Source: Avena insularis (lineage: Eukaryota > Streptophyta > Magnoliopsida > Poales > Poaceae). From it: 64,000 bases of DNA. The stretch lies in assembly GCA_023614405.1 (NCBI GenBank), contig CM042697.1, forward strand, positions 467,896,744-467,960,743, in the 5' to 3' direction. The position numbers were made by a program, and so were the translations under genes. The notes below the pieces were generated by a model that ran no database searches, was not told where the DNA came from, and worked only from the letters and a program-made list of their open reading frames with translations. Shown here piece by piece: positions 1 through 10,048 of the stretch. Each line of letters begins with the position of its first letter. The first letter of the stretch is position 1.

Positions 1-191
1 GGCGGAGATGGCGCGGCTGGCGTAGCCGGGCCGGTCGCGGCCGGTGCGGGGGCAGCCGACGACCTTGCCACCTCCTCAACCGGCGGAGGAGGGGAAGGAG
101 CAATGACGACAGCGCCACCATCGCCAAGCAGCATCGCCTTGCTGCACATGGTGAAGAAATAAGAGGAAGTACCTGCAGAATCACAGAGCGA

Positions 192-1611
192 CTAGGAGGA
201 TACTAACCCGGCGACGGACGGCGGAGCAACGACTTGACGCCCTCGGCGCGTATTTTTCGGTTCAACTAGAGCGGGAGCGGCAACATGTGCCGCTTTCTTT
301 CCCCGGGCTCTTGCCGCGGGTTTTTCTCGGCCACCCTCCTCGTCAGTGACATCGACTGTGATACAAGCAAAGAATCAAGACCACAACCTCAAGAACCAGG
401 ATGAAGGAAGGAGCCTAGTCAGCAACTTACCATGAGGATCCGAGGGGCCGTCGTCCGCCCGGGCGGGAAACCCTTCAGTCTCCGTCTGGGGGTACTTCTT
501 TGGCTTCCTGTCCTCCAACAAGGACGGAAGCGGGAAGTCACCCATACCGTCCTTGGCTAGCTGCACCGTGAACAACTAATCAAAAAGGGGAGCATAAGGC
601 ACCCAAGGAAAGCTAGCGACGACAAAGAATAAGATGCAAAACAACCAGAGAAAAACTCACCCGAGGCGGCAGGCGGCCGCGATGGTACGGAGGGCAGGAA
701 TACGCCCAGGTGGCCTCCATACGGAACTTGGAGATCATGGAGACCAAGTTCTGTAGGTCCTGGTAGGGCACCTCCTTCCGCGACATCCTCGTCGGATCAT
801 TGGCGGTCGACATGTGGCACATCCTGTGCGACTGCTTCTACAGCGAAAGCACGCGACGCACCATCCACGACAACGTGATGTCCCAGGCGGTGAGCCTCTC
901 CGTCTCCACCATCGTCTCCAGCCAGGTGGCCATTCGGTCGAGGTCCGCTGTGGCGCCCATGCCCTTCGTCGCCCAGCCCTTCTGCATTGAGGGCAAGTTG
1001 GCGAAAGGCGAAAGGCAGATCCAGTCCACCTTGGTGGCATTGCTCACATAAAAATATGAGCGCTGCCACAACTTGACGGTGCCGGGGAGATCGAACCGCG
1101 ACATTAGCGAGGAGGACCGCGGGTAGATGGCGCAGCAGCCCGTCTGCGTTAACAGACCACCCTTGGAGGTGTTCTGGGCCTTGAAGTGGAAGAACTTGAG
1201 AAAGTTCGCCACCTCGGGCCACACCCCAAGATATGACTCGCAGTAGGCCGCATGATGTGACAACTGCGTGATGGCATTGGCGCCCAGGTGATGAAGCTGG
1301 AGATCGAAGAAGACAAAGAGTTGGAGGAGGAAAGGGCTGATGGGAAGACCGAAGCCACGGGCAAAGTGCACAAGGAAGACGACACGCTCCCCTGGCCGAG
1401 GATTTGGCACCCGCTCCCCCTCCGGCGCGAGCGGATGCTTCACGAGCATCGACAAGGGAAGAAACCTCCCCCGTCGGTACTTCTTGAAAAGCTCGTCGGT
1501 CACAAAGGATCCACACCAGCCGCCGCGCTGCTCCGGCAGCATCTCAGCAGAAGAAGTGGTCGTGGTGGACGGGTATGAAGTGGCCGGCGGCGGCAAGGAG
1601 AAGGCATGCAA
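192..1611 (-). pseudogene. Antisense 'putative gypsy-type transposon' (Transposase_28-like) gene, spliced, one nonsense codon
   Basis: The protein starts at ATG 1609-1611 and carries the block typical of the plant 'putative gypsy type transposon' domain (RVVFLVHFARGFGLPISPF, then a hydrophobic FFDLQLHHLGANAI stretch and SYLGVWPEVANFL). Exon 1 is 1611-661 with donor GTGAG, exon 2 is 560-431 with donor GTAAG, and exon 3 begins at 355 after a CACAG acceptor. Phase is kept across both junctions, which supports real introns. An in-frame TAG at 838-840 interrupts exon 1; the same frame then continues with MCHMSTANDPTRMSRKEV. Exon 3 is acidic then basic and meets a stop at 192-194 unless spliced again. 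Function is unknown. It lies antisense to the element and has its own TATA box. I infer a recently inactivated copy. Confidence 0.7.
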
Positions 1612-1686
1612 GAGAAAAGCGCGCTGGAGTACGAGGAGAAGATGATCCAGAGGATGGACAAGTGTGGGAACCGATCCCCCCCAGGG

Positions 1687-1696
1687 CTCTATTTAT
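1687..1696 (-). promoter_or_regulatory. TATA box of the antisense Gypsy gene
   Basis: The minus strand reads ATAAATAGAG, 76 bp upstream of the ATG at 1611, the expected distance for a plant core promoter with a leader of roughly 45-50 nt. Its position and direction fit only the antisense gene. Confidence 0.55.
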
Positions 1697-2185
1697 CCCC
1701 GCGGATGGCACCGTCACTTCTTCGGCTCCCGTGCGACGCGTGGTGTCACGAAACCACGGCCGCACGACGCTTCAACTCTAGATACTTTGCGCCGTCATAA
1801 TCACCACAGAAGATCCACGGGCGTTACAAGGAGACGAGGCGTGCGTGCTCGCCCCGAGAAACCTTTGCGGCAAGTTGCGTGCGCAGTTTCCAAAAACTGC
1901 CGTAGCGACGCAGAAGTCCAACTGACGTGACGTGCGCCAGAGCCGCAGTCGTGGGTGACGACATCAACGGCGTCATCAAGCTAAACGTTTCATCTTCCTG
2001 CGCCAGCCGGTGCCTGCCTTCGCTGTTTACACCCAGTGAACGGCCATCGATTCCGCAGCCGGTTAAATCTAGCCGGAAAGCAAAAGCAAAAGCCGCAGCC
2101 GGATGCAACAAAACAACTATTTCAGGACAAGAAGGAGCAGGAAGATCTTGCCCACCGGCAAAGCCCATACGTGCTCGGGGACTAG

Positions 2186-3048
2186 TGTCGGGGGGATAAC
2201 CCCCGGGTGGGGAAAGCCAGGCACAAGTAGGCCGGCTCCAGAAGAAGCAGACCGCCTGGCCTTCAGGAAGGACAACTCCGGCTAACTGGCGAACACACCC
2301 GGCTAGTCCAGTAACCTTCCCGGCTGGCCCGTCTAGCCGGTGGCTAGAAGAACCGCCCGGGTGGCCGCTTCCACCCGGCTCACCTTAGATTCGATGGAGA
2401 GCACGGAAGGGCTGACGCTCTGTGCGGGGTACGCCTCTGGCTCTCCCTCGTGATTGGGCAAGCTGGCATGTCATCATGGCTAGCGCTACCCGACAAAGAT
2501 AAAGCAAAGTGGTCGGCTGGACTGGCGAAAGCAGTCCGGGTGACCGTTAAAGCAAGGGTGATGCCCCAAAGGAAGCCCGGGTGACCACTAAAGAGAAGGA
2601 TGATGCCTAAATAAGGGCGGACTGGGTCCTGGCCCACCGGATGGGTCCTATAGCCAGCCCTGTCCTGTAAACCCATATCCAAATAGTAAACCCTAGGACC
2701 CGATCTATAATCTGCCCCCCAGACCAGTATATAAGGGAGGGTAGAGCTCGGGTTCGAGGTAGGCAACCATAGAAGGATAGAAGTGTTAGCATCAAGTTCC
2801 CATCTTCCTCTAGCCCTCAATAGTCGCTAAGGAAACAGCTCTAGGAGCATCTGTACTGGGCATCAGCTCCCCTCATATAGTTCATCTTGCAGGAGTAGGG
2901 GTGTTACCTCGCCAAGAGGGCCCCGAACCTGGGTACGTCGCTGTGTTTGTAGTTCACCGTGCCCAACCCATTGCGTGAGCCACAGAATGCATCCGAGTGT
3001 CCCTTCTTTGCCATCCCCGATGGCACTGCCGTGTTCCACACCACGACA
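2186..3048 (+). repeat. 3' LTR of the Gypsy element (863 bp)
   Basis: It starts TGTCGGGGGGATAACC and ends CCACACCACGACA, giving terminal inverted repeats TGTCG/CGACA. A TATATAAGG box lies near 2730. The last ~250 bp resemble the fragment at 30145-30387. The partner LTR and target duplication are outside the window. Confidence 0.75.
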
Positions 3049-3554
3049 TTCTGTGTGGCAAGAACCTTTCTTGTTATTTCCATATAGAACTTATGCAATA
3101 TCTCATCTATGTACATTTGGCACAACCATATTGGCATCTCAATCTATCCATATAGATATTGATGCCAAACATTCAGGTATGCCTAAGTCTTTCATCAAAA
3201 TGAAGTTCTTAACTTGTGTTAATAAAAGATACATCATTTCCAATCAACAATATGTCTTCCACATAATGTATTAGAAATATGTCTTAGTGCTCCCACTTAA
3301 TTTCTTTCAAATGCAAGCATATTCGTCATCTCTGATGAGATTAAACTCTTTTAACAGTTTCATCATGGTGAATATTCCAACTCCGCGATGCTTATTTCAA
3401 CCATTGAAGTTTGCATACACTTTTAGCATCCTTTGAATTAACAAAACCCTTTGGATCATGCTATGTACATGTCCTAGGTAACAATTCTATTACAAGAACT
3501 TTCTTTTGTTTATTCAACTACCATATAACAGAATTATATGTAGTGGTTGCTACA
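3049..3554 (-). pseudogene. Decayed Copia reverse transcriptase remnant
   Basis: Read on the minus strand this corresponds to the RT stretch at about 56100-56610 of the sister copy, where the signature reads HYVEDILLIGNDV after a SRSWNL-type motif. Canonical Copia RT has YVDD, so the sister copy carries D-to-E at a catalytic residue. Frames are interrupted many times and no product is expected. Identification rests on alignment by eye to the sister copy. Confidence 0.6.
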
Positions 3555-5084
3555 TGATGGCTCATTTGATGTGGAGCATGTTGGGAACCCCAAGAGCAAG
3601 GTGTGAAGCAGCACAACAGCAAGTCTTACCTCAGTAACAAACCGAGGTTATCGAACCAGTAGGAGGAAGGAAACGTCACACAAGTGTTGCAAGCAACGCG
3701 GATACCTGCACAACACAAACTCAAGACTTTGCCCCAACTAACAGTGAGGTTGTCAATCTCACCAGTTGTTGTAACAAAGGATTAAACATATGGTGTGGAA
3801 GGTGATGGTTTGCAGCAAGTAAACATGTAACAGTGGAAGATGTATCAATGGTAAAGATTGGACCGGGGTTCATAGTTCACTAGAGGTGCTCTCCTTAGAT
3901 AAACAACATGGCATGAAGGGTAAACAAATTACAACAAGGAAATTGACAGGAACTGAGCAAGGCATAACAATGCAATACCAGACAAAAAGATCCTATGAGA
4001 TTCGATTGGGCAATACAATAATATACATAGACCGCCATCCAACCGCATCTATGACTAGAAGTCCACCTTCAGGTTATCATCCGAACCCCCTCCAGTATTA
4101 AGTTGCAAGCAACAGACAACTTCTTTAAGAAAAGTGTGTAAGGTAAACAATCCACTTGTTCCATGAACAAGAGACCGTTGTTTTCTCCCTAGTAGCAAGA
4201 GCACATCTACAACCGAATATATTTCTGTCACTTCCCTTGGAAACTAGAGGCATGAACCCACTATAGAGCATAAATACCCCCTCTTGGAGTCACTAGCAAC
4301 TACTTGGCCAAGATAGCTACTAACAACGGAGAGCATGCAAGATCACAAACAACATAGACATGATAGAATCAAATAGACAAAACCATTAATCAATCCGACA
4401 TAGTAATCTCAATATCCATTGGATCCCCACAAACACAACATGCATGATTACAAATAGATTAGATATTGATCATGAACAGAGCTCACAAGATCTATACATG
4501 AAAGCACAAGGAGGAGATACAACCATCTAGCTACTACATGGACCCATAGTCCAAGGTGGAACTACTCACGCATCATACCGGATAAGAAGGCCTCCGGGAT
4601 GATTTCCCCTCCGACAGGGTGCCAGGAAGAACTTCAGATCCCCTGATCTAGGGACGACGGTGGCGGCGGCTACAGAAGGTTTCGTGGAGTTTTGATCCGG
4701 TGCTTAGGGTTTTTGCATCGGGGGCTTCTTATAGGCTGGGAGGCGACCAGGGGGCCCACATCCTGCCTAGGCGCGAGCCCACTCTGGCCGCGCCTAGGGG
4801 GTGTGGCGGCCCTGGTTCGCCTCTCCGTCCCCCCTCTGGAATTCGTGTCGCCCATGGTAAAATATTGACTTTGGCTTTTGTCCCGTCCAATTCCGAGAAT
4901 ATTGATTTTCTGCCTTTCTGGAACCAAAACAGAAGAAAACATGCAACTGGAACTGTGGCAACTTGTTAATAGGTTAGTCCCTGAAAAGATATAAAAACAC
5001 ATCAAAGTGTAGACAAAGCAAAGCAAAGTAGATACTAAACAAGCATGGAGCATAAAAAATTATAGATACGTTTCCGACGTATCA
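3555..5084 (-). repeat. Solo LTR, Triticeae Gypsy-type TGATAC...ATCA (1530 bp)
   Basis: On the minus strand it starts TGATACGTCGGAAACG and ends AGCCATCA. CTACA occurs directly on both sides (3550-3554 and 5085-5089), so it is a complete insertion reduced to a single LTR. It resembles the LTR at 5671-7225 over its whole length but in opposite orientation. The ends are like those of Sabrina/WHAM-type Triticeae LTRs; the exact family is not certain. Confidence 0.85.
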
Positions 5085-5670
5085 CTACATTAATTCGTCT
5101 AGACTAAATATCGCTATGAAAGATCAAATCTTGTCATAGTCAACCTTTGGACATTGTTGTGAACTGTTTCCCAACATGTTGACTATTTCATAGATGTGAA
5201 ACATCCATGTCTATTTCTTTATAGATCCAAATACGATTATAAGGTTTTACAACTTTCTAGAGGGTCTTTCAAGTCCAAAGCTTGATTTCTTGTGTATGGA
5301 ACTATCACGGGTTCTATGGCTTAAAGCCATCTGTCGGAGTCAGGGCCCATCATCACTTCTTCGCATACAGTCGGTTCATCATTGTCAAACAACAATTATA
5401 TACTTTCAAATCCTTGTATTTGATTGTTTACCTGACCTACTTGGTTCAATAGGAACTTAGACATTCGTAACCACAACCTTTGAGGCACATGAGCCATGAG
5501 TATTGTTGCTGCCTCCGGAACACTTTTTGGCGCTGCGCAACTTTGCATATATAGCTAAGGTTCTTTCAACCTTATCAAAGTTCTATTGTCCTCCCACTTA
5601 ACTTTTCACGAAAAATTCCTTCTTAAGAAACTCGACGTTCTAAGTGAAAAACACTTTTGTCTTTGGTGTT
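5085..5670 (-). pseudogene. Decayed Copia pol remnant between the two solo LTRs
   Basis: This matches about 55540-56125 of the sister Copia copy in inverted orientation, including the region equivalent to the start of the RT domain (a fragment like KEIDMDVSHL in the sister). It has many stops and frameshifts. It proves both solo LTRs landed in the same host element. Confidence 0.6.
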
Positions 5671-7225
5671 TGATATGTTAGAAATGTATCTATAATTTTT
5701 GATGCTCCATGCTTGTTTAGTATCTAATTTGCTTTACTTGCCCACACTTTGAGGTGATTTTTACATGTTTTCTGGAACTAACCTAATAACAAGTTGCAAC
5801 AGTGCCAGATGCCTGTTTTATGTTGTTTTTGGTTTCAAAAAAGTTAGTAAAGAAATATTCTCGGAATTGGACGGGACAAACGTCAAAGTAAATTACTTTC
5901 CTTGGGGAACAAGAAGTCCAGAGGAGAGCCGGAGGGGCCGACCAGGGTGGCCAGACCCACCCCAGGCATGGGTGGGCCCCACCCCGCGCCTGGCTAGGGT
6001 TTGGCGCCCCTGGCTGCTGCCTCGGCCTCCCCCTTCGCCTATAAGAAGCCCCTGATGCAGAAATCCTAAGAACCCGATCAAATCTCCATGAAACCGTCTT
6101 TAGCCATCACAACCATCGTCCCTAGATCGGGGGGATCTGAAGTTCTTCCCGGCACCCTGCTGGAGGGGAGATCATCCCGGAGGCCTTCTCTTCGGTATGA
6201 TGCGTGAGTAGTTCCACCTTGGACTATGGGTCCATGTAGTAGCTAGATGGTTGTATCTCCTCCTTTATGCTTTCATGTATAGATCTTGTGAGCTCCGTTC
6301 ATGATCAAGATCTAATCTATTTGTAATCATGCATGTTGTGTTTGCGGGGATCCGATGGATATTGAGATTATTATGTTGGTTTGATTAATGGTTTTGTCTT
6401 TATGATTCTATCATGTCTGTGTTTTTTGTGATCTTGCATGCTCTTCATTGTTAGTAGCTATCTTGGCCAAGTAGGTGCTAGTGAGTCCAAGAGGGGGTAT
6501 TTATGCTCGATAGTGGGTTCATGCCTCTAGTTTCCAAGGGAAGTGACAGAAATCTCTTCGATTGTAGATGTGCTGTTGCCACTAGGGAGAAAACAACAGT
6601 CTCTTGTTCATGGAACATGTGGAATGTTTACCTTACACACTTTTCTTAAAGCAGTTGTCTGTTGCTTGCAACTTAATGCTGGAGGGGGTTCGGATGATAA
6701 CCTGAAGGTGGACTTCTATTCATAGATGCAGTTGGATGGCGGTCTATGTATCTTTTTGTATTGCCCAATCGAATCTCATAGGATCTTTCTGACTAGTAAT
6801 TGCATTGTTATGCCTTGCTCAGTTCGTGTCAATTGCCCTGCTGTAATTTGTTTACCCTTCATACCATGTTGTTTATCTAAGGAGAGCACCTCTAGTGAAA
6901 TATGGACCCCGGTCCAATCTTTACCATTGATACATCTTCCACTGTTACTTGTTTACTTTCTGCAAACCATTACCTTCCACACCATACGTTTAATCCTTTG
7001 TTACAGCAAACGGGTGAGCTTGACAACCTCACTGATTTGTTGGGGCAAAGTCTTGAGTTTGTGTTGTGCAGGTATCCGCATTGCTTGCAACACCTGTGTG
7101 ACGTTTTATTCCTCCTACTAGTTCGATAACCTCGGTTTCTTACTGAGGGAAAACTTGCTGTTGTGCTGCTTCACACCTTGCTCTTGGGGTTCCCAACTGG
7201 CTCACATAAGCTGTGCAGTCCATCA
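5671..7225 (+). repeat. Solo LTR, Triticeae Gypsy-type TGATA...ATCA (1555 bp)
   Basis: It begins TGATATGTTAGAAATG and ends GTCCATCA. The 5-bp duplication GTGTT flanks it (5666-5670 and 7226-7230). A CCTATAAGAAG box lies near 6040. It is the same family as the LTR at 3555-5084, inserted independently and in the other direction. No internal domain is present on either side. Confidence 0.85.
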
Positions 7226-7289
7226 GTGTTATGGAGGAATACTCAACAGTTATTTTAAATAACATGCAAAGAAATTTTTATATCCAGGG

Positions 7290-8964
7290 TGGAGGAGCAC
7301 CATGTGCGATCTCACTGCGGGTGCGTTCCCGTATATAGGGTTCGGGGCTTGCTGCCTCATCTGAGCCATGCTCTCGCTGAGTTTCTGGAACTCGCGGCAG
7401 TCTTTGACCATGTGGCTTGCCTTCTTCTTGCCATCCTGTTTGTCGATGTAGAAGTGGATTGTGCATGGACCCGACATTTGTCGTATGCTGAGGGTCCGTC
7501 ATCACGGCCACGGCGTTGCCATGACTGCGTTGGGCGTCCTCCGTCACAGAAGTTGCTTCCACGGTATCCGCCATTGCTGCGGTTGCCGTTGCTGCGGCGG
7601 TCGGCGTAGCCAGCCGAGACCATGTCGGGTCCATCGCGAACGTCGTAGACGCGCGATCTTATCTTTCTACGGCGTTCATGTCGCCGGCTGTAGTCGTCTT
7701 CCTCCTCTGAGTGCACTCGGTGGACGGAGTCCTCGACGTCGGCCCACCTGTTGGCGATGTCCATGAGGTAGTCGGGTGTCTTGGGCTTGACGCGCCCAAG
7801 CTCTTCTTTGAAGTCCTGGCGTTTGACGCCATCCTTGAAGGCATCTATAGCTCTCTCCTCGGAGATGTGCGCTGCGGAGTTCTTGGTGTTGGACCAGCGC
7901 AGTATGTACGAGCGAATGGATTCGCCCGTTCGTTGGGTGCAGGCCCGCAGCTCCTCGATCGAAGCAGGCCTCTTGCTGGTGCCCTTGAAGTTTCGGACGA
8001 AACTGTACGCCAGCTCCTCCCAGCTTCGGATAGATCCCGAGGATAGGCTGCTAAGCCAGATTCGGGCTGCGCCTGTCAGCTGCAGCTGAAGGCATTGCAT
8101 GGCGGTTTCTTTGTTCCCGCCGTGTAGCTTGACGGACGACAGGTGGTCGCTGAGCCACGCCTTGGGGTCTTGTGTACCGTCGAACTTCGGAGTGTCCGAA
8201 GGAAGCTTGAAGTTCTGCAGCATCCGCGTCCGCCGAACGGATCTGCTGAAGCATCGGGCTCTGCAGAGTTCTCCTTCGTCGTCATCTTCTTCGGATTCGG
8301 ACGAGCATACGCGCTTGGTGCGCGCTTTGTCGATCTTGCGCTGCGTTAGCTCGTTTCGAGCATCGTAGTCGCGGCTGCGACGGCGCGAGCTCTTATGCCT
8401 TCGAGGAAGGTCGTGCTCTTCGTCCTCGGATGAGGGCGTGGGGATGCGGTTGAACCTGACCGCAGCCTTCTTCTTTGGCTCCGCAGGAGCTTCTCCGTGG
8501 AGCGCGGATCCAACGAGTCCGAGTCCGGTGAGCGCGGACTTGTGCATGGCCCTTTTTGGGTCCCCCTCCGGAGGCGGGTGGGACGCAAGGTACGCAGTGG
8601 CTGCCATGATCGCACCTTGAGGCGTCTTCAGGATGACGTTGCCATCGGCATCCATCTCCATGAAGGACGTGTTGAGGGCTCTAGTCACCTCGTGGCGTGC
8701 TTTGGGATCCATGTTCTCCGTGCGAGAACGGTGCTTGTTGCCATGGTTCCCATGCGAGCTGGAGCCGATGCCCATGGTTGAGAGCGCAGCTTGCCGTGCA
8801 CTGGACTGGGAGGCTGCTTGCTTGCGGTTGTCAAGCACCTCTTGCACCTCACTTGCTTCTTGTGCTCCTCGATAAGGAGCATGTGGTATGCCATCAGCAG
8901 GTCCCGTGAGGCATCTGCGGGCAGGATCTTGTTGCCTGCTACGGCTTCGCGTGCTTGAGCCCAT
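7290..8964 (-). pseudogene. Gypsy gag polyprotein, frameshifted
   Basis: A 535-residue frame from ATG 8964 holds a charged, serine-rich N-terminal half, then the retrotransposon gag core (KFDGTQDPKAWLSDHLSSVK, then CLQLQLTGAARIWLSSL and WEELAYSFVRNFKGT). A basic RRHERRRKIRSR stretch and a glycine/arginine-rich tail follow. Near 7480 the expected continuation (CTIHFYIDKQDGKKKASH followed by KDCREF, a nucleocapsid-like C/H motif) jumps to another frame at 7477-7250, so the copy is frameshifted. An additional upstream frame (9649-9020) overlaps the LTR end and leader and is also out of frame with gag. Gag normally forms the cytoplasmic particle that packages element RNA. There is no protease or pol after it. 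Confidence 0.8.
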
Positions 8965-9519
8965 CCCTCCTCGCTGAGGTGGATGACTCGATTAGTGTTG
9001 TCCCCGTTGGGTGGGGGGACTAGCTTCTTCTGTTCCCACCATTTCTACCCTGCGGGTTGGGTGGTGGGTTGTGCTCCCGATCCACGTCACTCTGGATGAC
9101 CGCGGCGCACTGGTAGCGCTCGTAGATCGGATTTCTGCTACCGCAGCTTTCAGATCCGGAACCGTAGGTCCCTTCATCCGATGGTGGATCGCACAGATCT
9201 GAGTTGCAGCTGCTGCTGTCATAGGACTCATCTGTCGATGGTGATGTGCGTAGCACGGGGTGTGGAGCCCACGAAGCAGGCCTGATCGATGGCAGAGGCA
9301 CCCGCTCTGGGAGGCGGAGAGTGTCGGTCTGCCCCACCTGGAAGCAGAAGCTCCCAAACAGGATCTCGAGTCCGTCGCCAACGGGCTCAAAGTCCTTCAG
9401 GGTGGCCGGCGAGTGGGCGGTGAAGTCGAAGGTGCCGAAGAGGAGATGACTCTCCGTTGCCGCGGAATTGTAGATCGCTTTGGTTGGGACCGTCACGATC
9501 GCACAATCAGCGCCCCCAA

Positions 9520-9537
9520 TTCCCACAGACGACGCCA
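9520..9537 (-). other. Gypsy primer-binding site
   Basis: The minus strand reads TGGCGTCGTCTGTGGGAA two bases after the LTR end, the usual place and start (TGGCG) for the tRNA primer site of many cereal Gypsy elements. Confidence 0.6.
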
Positions 9538-9539
9538 AT

Positions 9540-10048
9540 TGACGAGGTTTAATCTCGCCAATGCCAATTATTATGGACTTGGGTTTTGGAGAAGATGGGG
9601 ATGCTGGATATCGCGGAACGGTTAGCAAACAAGCAACACGGGGACACAAGGTTTACCCAGGTTCAGGCCCCCAGAGGGAAAACCCTACTCCTGCTTGTCT
9701 GCCCTTATTATGGTGGAACCGAAGGTTACATGGGTGCGCAGATGCAATCTGGCGTGGAGGTGTGTATGCGGTGGTGTGGAGAGATCGTAAGAGAGCCTCC
9801 TCGTCGTGCCCTCCTGGCCTTTATATAGAGGCAGGCAGATCCCAGGCACAGATCGAGTCGGTTACAGGTTTTAGGGTTTGACCCTTTGAATTTTCTATCT
9901 ACTCTAGTCTTGCCCTCCAAGGATCCGAAGGCGTCATGGGCCCTGGCCACCCGAAAGTCTTCATGGGCCGGCGTATATTTGTCATGGGCCTTCCTTGGGC
10001 TGGACCAGGTATGCTAAGGTCGTGTACCCGTAGGGTATAACCATGTCA
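9540..10048 (-). repeat. 5' LTR of the Gypsy fragment (509 bp)
   Basis: On the minus strand it begins TGACATGGTTATACCC and ends AACCTCGTCA, with terminal TGAC/GTCA. A CTATATAAAGG box lies near 9825. It directly abuts Copia sequence at 10049. Confidence 0.75.

Larger units (their letters stand above)
1..3048 (+). mobile_element. Gypsy LTR retrotransposon, 3' portion
   Basis: This is the 3' end of a Gypsy-type element that runs off the left edge of the window. It comprises an internal region with an antisense accessory gene (192-1611), about 500 bp of non-coding DNA, and a complete LTR at 2186-3048. The plus strand is taken as the element strand because the LTR reads TGTCGGGG to CACGACA and has a TATATAAGG box near 2730 in that direction. 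It sits inside the minus-strand Copia element, whose decayed RT resumes directly after 3048. No gag or pol of this copy is visible. An antisense accessory gene between pol and the 3' LTR is a known arrangement in large cereal Gypsy elements. Confidence 0.75.
7287..10048 (-). mobile_element. Gypsy retrotransposon fragment: 5' LTR, primer site and gag only
   Basis: A minus-strand Gypsy element retaining its 5' LTR (9540-10048), primer site (9520-9537) and gag; pol and the 3' LTR are missing. It interrupts the Copia interior: Copia sequence stops at about 7286 and resumes at 10049 with little or no loss of host sequence. The left edge is a truncation, not an LTR end, so no target duplication can be shown. 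Confidence 0.75.
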
